Under the pieces are notes generated by a model, which was not told where the DNA came from, searched no databases, and was given only the letters and a program-made list of their open reading frames with translations. Shown here one piece after another: positions 10,265 to 19,522 of a DNA stretch of 64,000 bases (positions are counted from its first letter, which is position 1; every line of letters starts with the position of its first letter). This stretch comes from Subsaximicrobium wynnwilliamsii. GTDB taxonomy: Bacteria > Bacteroidota > Bacteroidia > Flavobacteriales > Flavobacteriaceae. Position numbers and translations under genes: made by a program. The stretch spans positions 1-64,000 of the forward strand of contig NZ_VORM01000009.1 of NCBI RefSeq assembly GCF_007997225.1, read 5' to 3'.

Positions 10265-13200
10265 AATAGTGGCCATTGCGTCGTTAGTGTCTCTTTTTGG
10301 CTGTGGTCAAGAAGAGCCACCTGTATTTACAAAGGTAAATATGGCAACCTCCCATATTGATTTTACTAATACATTGACTGAAACTAAAGACCTCAGCATT
10401 CTCGACTATCTCTATTTTTATAATGGTGGAGGTGTTGCCATTGGAGACATCAATGGTGATGGTTTAGCGGATATTTTCTTTTCAGGAAATCAGGTCAAGA
10501 ACAAATTATATCTCAATAAAGGAGGCATGCAGTTTGAGGATATTTCCAAGCAGGCAGGCATTGAAGGCAATAGCTCATGGAATACGGGTGTTGCCATGGG
10601 AGATGTCAATGGCGACGGGTTGTTGGATATTTATGTTTGTGCGGTAGTAGGTGTCAATGGGTTTTATGGACACAATGAACTGTTTATAAATAATGGTGAT
10701 GACACGTTTAAGGAATCTGCTTCAGAATACGGGTTGGATTTTGATACATTCAGTTCTTCTGTCGCTTTTTTGGATTATGACCTGGATGGAGATCTAGACA
10801 TGTACTTGCTCAATCATGCGGTGCATACTCAAGAATCTTTTGGGAAAGCAGATTTAAGGCATCAACGGAATTATCAATCGGGAGATCGGTTAATGCGCAA
10901 TGATAACGGCAAGTTTATTGACGTCAGTGAAGAAGCAGGGATTTTTGGTGGCCCCAATGGCTATGGTTTGGGTTTGGCCGTCGCCGATTTTAATCAAGAT
11001 GGCTATCCAGATATTTATGTTGGCAATGATTTCCATGAAGATGATTATTACTATTTAAACAATGGGGACGGCACCTTTACAGACCACATGCGAACGTATT
11101 TTGGACATACCTCAAAATTCTCAATGGGTAATGACGTTGCAGACATTAATCATGATGGTTTACAGGACATCCTTACTTTAGATATGAATGCTGAAGACGA
11201 GATGGTTCTAAAAGCATCAGAAGGGGATGAGGATATTCAAATACAGAAATTGCGCACCGACCAATATGGGTATTATTATCAATTCATGCGCAATATGATG
11301 CAAGTGAATCAGCCAGATGGCAGCTTTCAGGAAACTGCTTTATTAAGTGGCGTGGCGTCAACAGACTGGAGTTGGAGTGCTTTATTTGGCGATTATAATC
11401 AAGATGGCGAACAGGATTTGTTCATATCCAATGGCATTGAGAGACGGCCAAATGATCTCGATTACATCAACTATGTGTCCAATGACCAAATCCTTAATAA
11501 AATTAATAATACCAATTTAGTCGATCAAGAAGCCTTGCTAAAAATGCCTTCAGGTAAAGTGCCAAACTACATTTTTATGGGAAAAGGCAATTTAAGGTTT
11601 GAAAATAAATCAAAAACATGGTTTGATGACAACCCACCGTCCGTTTCTAACGCTTCGGCCGTGGGCGATTTGGACAATGATGGTGATTTGGATTTGGTGG
11701 TAAGTAATCTAAACGAACTGGTCTCCATTTACGAAAACCAAACTGATAAAACAGCAAATGGCTACCTCAAAATAAGATTCAATTATGAAGCACCCAACAC
11801 TTTTGGCATCGGCACAAAGGTTTACGCTTATACAAACGGGGAGCTGCAGTTCAAGGAGTTATACACAACTCGAGGTTTTCAATCCACATCGGAGCCTGTG
11901 ATTCATTTTGGTTTTGCTGAGGCAAAGCGTATAGATTCTGTGAAAGTGATATGGCCCAATAAAACGTTTCAAGTCTTGAAAGATGTAAAGCTCAATCAAA
12001 CACTGGTTATAAGGCCAGAAAACACCAAACCATTAAAGCAGAACGTCGTTCTTAAAAACAAGATGTTTGAAAAAGTGGAAGGTAATCTGGGAATTGATTT
12101 CATTCATGAAGAGGATAATAATCTTGATTTTTTAAGGCAAAAACTGATACCCTATAAAATTTCTGATAAGGGCCCAGCGGTTGCCGTAGGTGATTTGAAT
12201 GGAGACGGCAAAGAGGATATTTTCTTTGGCGGCTCAAAATTCAAAACAGCCAAAGTGTACTTACAAACCGATTCGAGTTATATAGAAGCGACCTTTCCAG
12301 TTTCTACAAAAGATTCCATTAAGGAGGATGTGTCGGCCTTGATAGCAGATTTAAACAATGACAAAAAAAACGATGTCTTCATCGCTACTGGTGGTGGTGA
12401 TTTTTATGACAAAATGAAACCTTTACAAAATAGCTATTATACACAAAATAAAGATGCTGGCTTCACGGTGCAGCAGTTGCCTCACAATTTTGAAAATGCC
12501 TCCGTGGTAAAAGCTTGTGATTTTGATAATGATGGCGATTTGGATCTCTTTGTTGGTGGTTACGCAGTTACGAATGATTTTGGTAAAATCCCAAATTCCT
12601 ATATTTTGGTCAATACCAATGGAGCATTTTCAATTGCAGATGGCGCATACCAAATGGGAATGGTAACCGATGCTGTGTGGGACGATTTTGATGGTGATGG
12701 ATTCAAGGATTTAATTGTGGTAGGTGAGTGGATGTCGCCTAAATTTTATAAAAACACGAATGGAAAATTTATTGAAACAACTAAAATAAGTAATCTCAAC
12801 GGGTTGTGGCAGGCCATAGAACCCTTTGACATTGATGCTGATGGCGATACCGATTATTTGCTCGGCAATTGGGGGATGAATACAAAATTTACCGCTTCAG
12901 AAGACTACCCAATGCTTATGTATTACAGTGATTTTGATGGGAATGGGCAGACTGAAACCATTGTTTGTACTGCAAAAGACGACATCTACTATCCCATTTT
13001 GGGCTTGGATGAACTATCGAGCCAATTGGTATTCTTAAAGAAAAAATTCAATTCATATAAAAGTTTTGCTGGGCAGCCAATCACTTCAGTCTTGGATCAA
13101 AAAATGATTGAGAACGCCAATACGTTGCAGGTTCATACCCTTCAATCTGGGTATCTGGAAAATGACAAAGGCCATTTTAAATTCGTTCCGTTCATGAATG

Positions 13201-13496
13201 AATTGCAAGTGGCGCCCATAACCTCATTTTTAAAGTATGATTTTGATGGCGACAATAAAGAGGAGGTATTTGCTTCAGGAAATTATTTGGGGGTAACACC
13301 TTTCCATGGTCGTCTGGATGCCTTTTCTGGAGCGCTTATTAAAAATTCAAAATCAATTTCCGTAGCAACACAATTAGGAATGAATTTGAGCAACAAAGCA
13401 GTAAAAAAAATAAACATCATCCATTTTAAAGACAAACCGTATCTTTTAGTGACATTCAATAACAGTAAAGCAGAAGTTTATAGCATATTAAAATAA
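10230..13496 (+). CDS. FG-GAP/VCBS repeat lipoprotein with ASPIC/UnbV domain (second copy)
   Basis: A 1088-residue paralogue of the upstream gene with the same order: lipobox (SLFGC, Cys25), FG-GAP/VCBS blades (GDINGDGLADIF, GDVNGDGLLDIY, DYDLDGDLDMY), an ASPIC/UnbV region (TRGFQSTSEPVIHFGFAEA) and a second blade block reaching the C-terminus. The start ATG lies 35 bases inside the preceding gene in another frame, implying translational coupling. The two proteins have clearly diverged, so this is an old duplication or paired function rather than a recent copy. Role inferred: cell-surface or periplasmic accessory of the SusCD system. Confidence 0.85.
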   Translation: MRFQKFSKSINKIVAIASLVSLFGCGQEEPPVFTKVNMATSHIDFTNTLTETKDLSILDYLYFYNGGGVAIGDINGDGLADIFFSGNQVKNKLYLNKGGMQFEDISKQAGIEGNSSWNTGVAMGDVNGDGLLDIYVCAVVGVNGFYGHNELFINNGDDTFKESASEYGLDFDTFSSSVAFLDYDLDGDLDMYLLNHAVHTQESFGKADLRHQRNYQSGDRLMRNDNGKFIDVSEEAGIFGGPNGYGLGLAVADFNQDGYPDIYVGNDFHEDDYYYLNNGDGTFTDHMRTYFGHTSKFSMGNDVADINHDGLQDILTLDMNAEDEMVLKASEGDEDIQIQKLRTDQYGYYYQFMRNMMQVNQPDGSFQETALLSGVASTDWSWSALFGDYNQDGEQDLFISNGIERRPNDLDYINYVSNDQILNKINNTNLVDQEALLKMPSGKVPNYIFMGKGNLRFENKSKTWFDDNPPSVSNASAVGDLDNDGDLDLVVSNLNELVSIYENQTDKTANGYLKIRFNYEAPNTFGIGTKVYAYTNGELQFKELYTTRGFQSTSEPVIHFGFAEAKRIDSVKVIWPNKTFQVLKDVKLNQTLVIRPENTKPLKQNVVLKNKMFEKVEGNLGIDFIHEEDNNLDFLRQKLIPYKISDKGPAVAVGDLNGDGKEDIFFGGSKFKTAKVYLQTDSSYIEATFPVSTKDSIKEDVSALIADLNNDKKNDVFIATGGGDFYDKMKPLQNSYYTQNKDAGFTVQQLPHNFENASVVKACDFDNDGDLDLFVGGYAVTNDFGKIPNSYILVNTNGAFSIADGAYQMGMVTDAVWDDFDGDGFKDLIVVGEWMSPKFYKNTNGKFIETTKISNLNGLWQAIEPFDIDADGDTDYLLGNWGMNTKFTASEDYPMLMYYSDFDGNGQTETIVCTAKDDIYYPILGLDELSSQLVFLKKKFNSYKSFAGQPITSVLDQKMIENANTLQVHTLQSGYLENDKGHFKFVPFMNELQVAPITSFLKYDFDGDNKEEVFASGNYLGVTPFHGRLDAFSGALIKNSKSISVATQLGMNLSNKAVKKINIIHFKDKPYLLVTFNNSKAEVYSILK

Positions 13497-13501
13497 GACT
13501 C

Positions 13502-14824
13502 ATGAGATTTTATAAAATAATGATAGCATTGCTGCTTTTGTCTTCGTGCAAAAAGTCGGAGCCTATAGTGATCACACCAAACGATTATCATAACGCCGTG
13601 GATAAAGTTGTGGAGATTATGGTTCACGATATTTTTTCGCCGCCGGTGGCAAGTCGCATTTTTGCTTATCCCAATATTGCTGCTTATGAAATTATAGCCA
13701 TGCAAAACCCGCGGTACAAATCATTGAGCGGACAAGTATCAGAATTGACCAACATTCCTAAACCTAAAACCCCAGACCACATCAACTTTGAATTGGCTGC
13801 TTTGATTGCCCACATGGATTTGAGCAGACAACTGGTTTTTTCTGAAGATCAGATGACGTCCTACAGTGACAGTCTTTATGACATTTGGGAGCACAAGAAT
13901 CCGGAAATTTTCAGGAACTCCAAAGCGTATGCCTTGGAAGTTAACAAACATATCGCTCAATGGATGAATGCAGACAATTATAAGCAAACCAGAACCATGT
14001 CCAAATTCAATATCGATTCTAATGACATTGCTAGATGGGAGCCTACGCCACCTTCTTACATGGACGGGCTGGAGCCGCACTGGAATAAGATAAGAACATT
14101 TGTTTTAGATTCGGCATCCCAATTCAAACCTATTCCACCTCCAATATTTTCCATGGAACCAGACAGCCAATTTCATAAAGAATTGGTGGAAGTGTATGAC
14201 ATAAGCAATAAAATCACAGAAGAAGGCGACACCTCGGAAGAAATCCAAATAGCCCAATTCTGGGATTGTAATCCCTACGTAACGGTTACTAGGGGCCATT
14301 TAATGTTCGCCACAAAAAAAATCACACCCGGCGCGCATTGGATAGGGATTACCAAAATCGCTTCTAAAAAAAGCAATATGAATTTTGAGGATACGGTTTA
14401 TGCGCACACTAAAACATCCATCGCCATATTTGAGGCATTTATAAGCTGCTGGGATGAAAAATACCGAAGTAACTTAGTGCGGCCTGAAACCCTTATCAAT
14501 AAATATGTCAATGATAGCTGGAAACCCATTCTTCAAACGCCACCATTCCCTGAATATCCAAGTGGCCATTCTGTGGCTTCGGGAGCCGCCTCAATTGCTC
14601 TAAACTCAATATTCGGCGATGATTTTCAATTTGATGATGATACTGAACAGCGGTTTGGATTGCCCACTAGAAGCTTTAATTCTTTCGAACAAGCGGCCAA
14701 TGAAGCTGCCATTAGTAGAATGTATGGTGGCATTCATTATAGAGCAGCGGTCGAAGTAGGTGTAAAACAAGGACGGGATTTAGGAATCTTTGTAGTCAAC
14801 AACTTAAATATGCTCAATGAATAA
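13502..14824 (+). CDS. Vanadium-dependent haloperoxidase-like / PAP2-superfamily lipoprotein
   Basis: A 440-residue lipoprotein (lipobox LLSSC, Cys16) of the PAP2/vanadium haloperoxidase superfamily. The phosphate/vanadate-binding motifs are visible in order near the C-terminus: K-x6-RP (KYRSNLVRP), PSGH (EYPSGHSVASG) and SR-x5-H (SRMYGGIHYR). The Asp often found a few residues after that last His is absent here (HYRAAVEVG). The protein could be a phosphatase or an oxidase; the motifs do not decide. It follows the FG-GAP pair by 5 bases and overlaps the next gene by 8 bases, so it belongs to the same transcript. Confidence 0.8.
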   Translation: MRFYKIMIALLLLSSCKKSEPIVITPNDYHNAVDKVVEIMVHDIFSPPVASRIFAYPNIAAYEIIAMQNPRYKSLSGQVSELTNIPKPKTPDHINFELAALIAHMDLSRQLVFSEDQMTSYSDSLYDIWEHKNPEIFRNSKAYALEVNKHIAQWMNADNYKQTRTMSKFNIDSNDIARWEPTPPSYMDGLEPHWNKIRTFVLDSASQFKPIPPPIFSMEPDSQFHKELVEVYDISNKITEEGDTSEEIQIAQFWDCNPYVTVTRGHLMFATKKITPGAHWIGITKIASKKSNMNFEDTVYAHTKTSIAIFEAFISCWDEKYRSNLVRPETLINKYVNDSWKPILQTPPFPEYPSGHSVASGAASIALNSIFGDDFQFDDDTEQRFGLPTRSFNSFEQAANEAAISRMYGGIHYRAAVEVGVKQGRDLGIFVVNNLNMLNE

Positions 14825-15731
14825 TTTCAGTCTGAAAAAGGGTATTTTTTTTATAAGCATCATTGGTTTGATCGCGGTTTCTTTATGGTACTTATTAAAA
14901 CCTTACGACTATACTGTAGCGTTCAAATCTAAGGCGCTAATAGGAACTATCAACCAGACCTTAAAATTATGGAACACTAATTTAGACCAAAGCAAACCCA
15001 TGCATCAAGTTGAGACCGGTGAGTTGGTTCAAAATTTGAATTTTGATGGTATCGATTATGACTTTCATTGGGCGTTATCGAGAATTGACGATTCCACGAC
15101 GCAGGTCAATATCGGCATTAAAGACCGTGAAAACAGTTTAAAAAATAAAGTCAATATTCTAGTTAATGATACGGACTTTGAAAAAAAAGTAAAGCCTACA
15201 ATTTCTGATTTTATAATGGTTTTAAATACCCATTTAGAAAATTTTGAAGTTAAAATTGAAGGCGAATCAACCTCCCCATCGACCTACTGCGCTTACATTC
15301 CAGTAACGACAAAGCAATTTTTAAAAGCAAAAGGCATGATGGAAAACTATGGTATTTTGAGCACTTTTTTAATAGCAAATGGGGTTGTGTTAAATGGAAA
15401 ACCCATTGTTGAGGTTAGGTCTTGGGATACAGAAACGGATAGTATCTCTTATAATTTTTGTTATCCAATAGTAAAAAAAGAAGGGTTGCCGAGTCATCCT
15501 ACCCTGAGATATAAGGAGATAAAAGGTGGAAAAGCCATTAAAGCCATCTATAATGGAAACTATATTACGTCAGACAGAGCGTGGTATGCGCTTATTGATT
15601 ATGCCAAAAAAAAGAATATTCAACTAAAGCATACGCCCATTGAGGTATTTAACAATAACCCCAATATGGGTGGCAATGAATTAACTTGGAAAGCAGAAAT
15701 TTATATGCCCATTAAAAACAAAACACCATGA
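14817..15731 (+). CDS. Membrane-anchored protein with GyrI-like/effector-binding C-terminal domain
   Basis: A 304-residue protein with one N-terminal membrane segment (residues about 8-28, GIFFISIIGLIAVSLWYLL). The middle resembles an SRPBCC-type ligand-binding fold (about 35-150). The last third (YKEIKGGKAIKAIYNGNY to AEIYMPIK, about 225-300) matches the AraC/GyrI-like effector-binding family. No DNA-binding domain is present, so it is not itself a regulator. Its start overlaps the haloperoxidase-like gene by 8 bases. Likely binds a small hydrophobic ligand in the periplasm; the ligand is unknown. Confidence 0.6.
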   Translation: MNNFSLKKGIFFISIIGLIAVSLWYLLKPYDYTVAFKSKALIGTINQTLKLWNTNLDQSKPMHQVETGELVQNLNFDGIDYDFHWALSRIDDSTTQVNIGIKDRENSLKNKVNILVNDTDFEKKVKPTISDFIMVLNTHLENFEVKIEGESTSPSTYCAYIPVTTKQFLKAKGMMENYGILSTFLIANGVVLNGKPIVEVRSWDTETDSISYNFCYPIVKKEGLPSHPTLRYKEIKGGKAIKAIYNGNYITSDRAWYALIDYAKKKNIQLKHTPIEVFNNNPNMGGNELTWKAEIYMPIKNKTP

Positions 15732-15838
15732 GTTGGTTTATCCCTAACACATTTTTTGCGGCATTTGCCTTTTCCTGTTCGGTCAAAAACGAAAATCAAT
15801 TATCAATAATAATGAAGAAAACCGAAAATTCACTTTAA
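15728..15838 (+). CDS. Small coupled ORF, lipoprotein-signal-like (36 aa)
   Basis: The frame starts with ATG overlapping the preceding TGA (ATGA) and encodes 36 residues beginning MSWFIPNTFFAAFAFSCSV, resembling a short lipoprotein signal with a lipobox-like FSC. It may be a very small lipoprotein or the start of a decayed gene. The coupling argues for translation; the short length and lack of any recognised homologue argue for caution. Confidence 0.3.
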   Translation: MSWFIPNTFFAAFAFSCSVKNENQLSIIMKKTENSL

Positions 15839-15887
15839 AATAGTACCAAGCAGTCATTTGTAAATTAATTGAATAAATATAGTAATC

Positions 15888-18020
15888 ATGAAAAAAATCG
15901 TCAACCCTTATTACTGGATAGTGCTTTTAATCATATCAGTCTCATGCGGCACGCCAAAGGCAGATTTAACTGCCAATTCTCCAGACAGTAACATACACAT
16001 GGAATTTGGACTCTCTAAATCCGGCCAACCCTTCTATTTGGTTGAACATAAAGACAAAATGGTCATCGATACCTCGTTTTTGGGTTTTGATTTTAAGGAT
16101 GTGCCGTCGCTTAAAGATAATTTCAAACTTGTTTCCTCTAGCAAAGCAACCAAGGATGAAACTTGGCAGCTGCCTTGGGGTGAACAGTTGGATGTTAGGG
16201 ATAACTACAATGAGTTGGTTATTTCTTTAGAAGAACAATCAGATTTGAAAAGAAAAATGACCCTTCATTTTAAAGTCTATAATGATGGCGTTGGTTTTCG
16301 CTATGAAGTTCCTGAACAGAACAATCTAAAAGAAGTTTTGATAACGGATGAGAACACAGCATTCAATTTGACCGGCGACCATAGAGTATGGTGGATTCCT
16401 GGCGATTGGGACATTTATGAGCAACTGTATAACGAAACTAAATTTTCAGAGATTGATGCCATTTCAAAACGAGACCATCCCAATTTGAATTCCACTTACA
16501 TTCCAGAAAATGCCGTCAATACACCTGTGACCATGAAAACAGATGATGGTTTGTATTTAAGTTTTCATGAAGCCGATTTGACCAATTACGCCGGAATGAC
16601 CCTAAAGGTTGATCCTCAAAATCTAAACATGGTTAGTGAACTTGTTGGCTCTGAACGTTTGGGCGGCAAAGCGAAATTGACCGTACCGTTTGAGACACCA
16701 TGGCGAACGATTCAAATTGCAGAAAAGGCCGGTGATTTATTGGAATCCAACATGCTATTGAATCTTAACGACCCAAACGCTATTGGCGATGTCAGTTATT
16801 TTACACCTATGAAATATGTCGGTATTTGGTGGGAGATGCACATTGGCAAATCCACATGGGATATGGAAGGAAGCCAAGACATGAGTACCTATACCCTAGG
16901 CAAACCGGGTACATCAACACATGGAGCCACCACGGAAAATGCCAAAAAATACATCGATTTCGCATCCGATAATGGAATCAAAGGGTTGTTGGTTGAAGGT
17001 TGGAATACGGGCTGGGACAAGTGGATCAATACCGATGACCGAGAAGGGGTATTCGATTTTATGACCCCTTATCCAGATTACGACTTTGAGGAAGTCATGC
17101 GTTATGCCGATGAAAAAGGCATCGAGGTCATCATGCATCACGAAACTTCTGCAGCACCTAGAACTTACGAAAAACAAATGGATGTTGCCTATGATTTTAT
17201 GAAAGCCAACGGTATGAATTCAGTAAAAACAGGATACGTTGGAAACATCATTCCAAAAGGCGAATACCATCATGGCCAATGGATGGTCAATCATTATCAA
17301 CATGTGTTGGAGGAAGCAGCTAAAAAGAAAATAGCAGTCAATGCCCATGAACCCATAAAAGATACAGGCAAACGAAGAACCTATCCAAACGCCATTTCAC
17401 GTGAAGGTGCGCGAGGTCAGGAATTCAATGCTTGGGCGACCGATGGTGGCAATCCACCAAGCCATTTGCCAACGGTTGCATTTACACGAATGCTCTCTGG
17501 GCCTTTTGATTTTACACCTGGGATTTTCAACATCAAATTTGATGACTACAAAAAAGAGAATCAAGTCAATACCACCTTGGCGCACCAATTGGCCTTGTAT
17601 GTGGTCATTTACAGTCCTATCCAAATGGCAAGCGACTTACCCGAACATTATATGGTGGATGGTAAAACCCACCCTGCATTCCAATTTATTAGCGATGTGG
17701 GCGTCAATTGGCAACACACAAAAGTTCTTGATGGCGAAGTAGGCGATTTTGTGACCATTGCAAGACAGGAACGCGAAACTGGCAATTGGTTTGTTGGAGG
17801 CATAACAGATGAAAATGAACGCACTGAAACCTTGACGTTTGATTTTCTCGAAACAGGCAAAACCTACAAAGCCACACTTTACAAAGATGGACCAAATGCG
17901 CATTGGGATGATAATCCTCAAGACTATGCCATTGAGGAGTTGGAGTTGACCAAGGCTTCTTCCTTGGATATAAAACTGGCGCCTGGAGGAGGTTTTGCCA
18001 TGAGCATTGTAAACATGTAA
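15888..18020 (+). CDS. GH97 alpha-glucosidase, SusB-like lipoprotein
   Basis: A 710-residue family 97 glycoside hydrolase with a lipobox (SVSC, Cys20), so anchored in the periplasm or at the outer membrane. An N-terminal beta-sandwich (about 30-300) is followed by a TIM barrel. Glu419 (MHHETSA), Glu488 (NAHEP) and Glu512 (REGARGQE) align by a constant offset of 20 with Bacteroides SusB Glu439, Glu508 and Glu532, the two base residues and the acid of the inverting GH97 mechanism. That places it with inverting alpha-glucosidases rather than retaining alpha-galactosidases. It would release glucose from alpha-glucosides taken in by SusC/D. Confidence 0.93.
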   Translation: MKKIVNPYYWIVLLIISVSCGTPKADLTANSPDSNIHMEFGLSKSGQPFYLVEHKDKMVIDTSFLGFDFKDVPSLKDNFKLVSSSKATKDETWQLPWGEQLDVRDNYNELVISLEEQSDLKRKMTLHFKVYNDGVGFRYEVPEQNNLKEVLITDENTAFNLTGDHRVWWIPGDWDIYEQLYNETKFSEIDAISKRDHPNLNSTYIPENAVNTPVTMKTDDGLYLSFHEADLTNYAGMTLKVDPQNLNMVSELVGSERLGGKAKLTVPFETPWRTIQIAEKAGDLLESNMLLNLNDPNAIGDVSYFTPMKYVGIWWEMHIGKSTWDMEGSQDMSTYTLGKPGTSTHGATTENAKKYIDFASDNGIKGLLVEGWNTGWDKWINTDDREGVFDFMTPYPDYDFEEVMRYADEKGIEVIMHHETSAAPRTYEKQMDVAYDFMKANGMNSVKTGYVGNIIPKGEYHHGQWMVNHYQHVLEEAAKKKIAVNAHEPIKDTGKRRTYPNAISREGARGQEFNAWATDGGNPPSHLPTVAFTRMLSGPFDFTPGIFNIKFDDYKKENQVNTTLAHQLALYVVIYSPIQMASDLPEHYMVDGKTHPAFQFISDVGVNWQHTKVLDGEVGDFVTIARQERETGNWFVGGITDENERTETLTFDFLETGKTYKATLYKDGPNAHWDDNPQDYAIEELELTKASSLDIKLAPGGGFAMSIVNM

Positions 18021-18053
18021 ATCAAAAATAAATGACCAACTAACTTTTTGCAT

Positions 18054-19511
18054 ATGAAATTCACTAAACCAAAATTATCGTTCTGGCAGATTTGGAATAT
18101 GAACGTTGGGTTTTTTGGAATCCAGTTCAGTTTTGGATTACAGCAAACAGCAATCAACCCTATTTTTTCTTTTTTGGGCGCGCACAATGAAGAACTACCA
18201 TTGCTCAATCTTGCGGGTCCTGTAACGGGTTTGATAATTCAACCATTGATAGGTGCTATTTCAGACAAAACCTGGTCGCCACGGTGGGGGAGAAGAAAAC
18301 CCTTTTTTTTAATTGGTGCCATTGTGGCAAGTTTATGTTTGTTTATGTTCCCATTTAGTTCGGAATTGTGGTTTGCAGTTGGGCTTTTATGGGTTTTGGA
18401 TGCTGGAAACAATACTGCCATGGAACCTTACAGGGCGTTTGTGGGGGATAAACTGCCCGATGTACAATTGACTTATGGTTTTCAAATGCAGAGCCTCTTC
18501 GTGGGCGCAGGCATTACCTTAGCAAATTTTTCCTTGTTTCTGTTTCAGGATTGGTTCAGCGTTCCCATTGTGGAGGGCGCAAGTTTATGCACAGCAGGAA
18601 ACGAAGTCGTATCAGCCATTCCTACCTGGGTGTATTATTCATTTTTTCTAGGAGCGATCATGTCCATAGGTACCATCTTATGGTCGGTTCTTAAAACCCC
18701 AGAAATACCACCGTCCGATGAGGAATTGAAATTTATTCGGGACCGCAATAAAGATTCGTCATTCGCCCATCGGGTGTTTGAACCATTTATAGAAATCTAT
18801 AGTGCCTTAGGGAAAATGCCTGTATTAATGAAAAAACTCGCAGGTGTGTACCTTTTTCAGTGGTACGCGCTTTTTGTCTATTGGCAGTTCATCACACCAA
18901 TGTTACGGGTAAGCATGTTTGGCATCAGCAATTCAGATACCCAGCGGTTTGATGGCATCATGGCGGCGTGTAATTCTGGAGCCGAAATTACTGCGGCCGA
19001 CACTTCATTTGCACAGAATTTCCAATTCCTGTCTGAGCAGGCTTTAGCGCAAACAGGATTGATGAACGGCACCTACAACATGGTAACAATGTTGGTCGCA
19101 CTTGTGCTGGTGCCAATTGCCGCAAAATACAGCAATAAAGCAGTATATGTGGGCAGTTTATTCCTTACGGGGATTGCCATGTTAAGTATGCCTTATATTG
19201 AAGACCCTTATCTTTTATTGCTTCCAATGATATTGTTCGGAATAGGTTGGGCAGCCATGATGGGCATTCCGTATGCCATGGTCTCAAAAGTCATTCCGAA
19301 GGAAAGACGTGGCGTTTATATGGGCATTGTCAATATGATGATTGTGATTCCTATGGGTATCCAAACATTGACTTTTGGATTCATTGTAAAGCACTTTTTA
19401 GGAAACAGTGCCGTAAACGCCATTCTATTTGGTGGTGTGTTTTTTATCATCGCTTCCCTTTTAGCATTGCGGATAAAACGCCAGAAAGAAGATTATTTAA
19501 CTTTTGAATAA
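18054..19511 (+). CDS. MFS sugar transporter, SLC45/GPH-like
   Basis: About 485 residues with roughly 12 hydrophobic segments. The loop after the second segment reads ISDKTWSPRWGRRKPF, the MFS RxGRR signature in the form seen in SLC45/sucrose and GPH-type sugar symporters. The ATG at 18054 is preferred over a TTG two codons earlier. It stands between the GH97 and trehalase genes, so it should carry released mono- or disaccharide across the inner membrane, probably with protons. A disaccharide substrate is attractive because a cytoplasmic phosphorylase is encoded downstream, but this is inference. Confidence 0.88.
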   Translation: MKFTKPKLSFWQIWNMNVGFFGIQFSFGLQQTAINPIFSFLGAHNEELPLLNLAGPVTGLIIQPLIGAISDKTWSPRWGRRKPFFLIGAIVASLCLFMFPFSSELWFAVGLLWVLDAGNNTAMEPYRAFVGDKLPDVQLTYGFQMQSLFVGAGITLANFSLFLFQDWFSVPIVEGASLCTAGNEVVSAIPTWVYYSFFLGAIMSIGTILWSVLKTPEIPPSDEELKFIRDRNKDSSFAHRVFEPFIEIYSALGKMPVLMKKLAGVYLFQWYALFVYWQFITPMLRVSMFGISNSDTQRFDGIMAACNSGAEITAADTSFAQNFQFLSEQALAQTGLMNGTYNMVTMLVALVLVPIAAKYSNKAVYVGSLFLTGIAMLSMPYIEDPYLLLLPMILFGIGWAAMMGIPYAMVSKVIPKERRGVYMGIVNMMIVIPMGIQTLTFGFIVKHFLGNSAVNAILFGGVFFIIASLLALRIKRQKEDYLTFE

Positions 19512-19522
19512 GAAATTGAATT

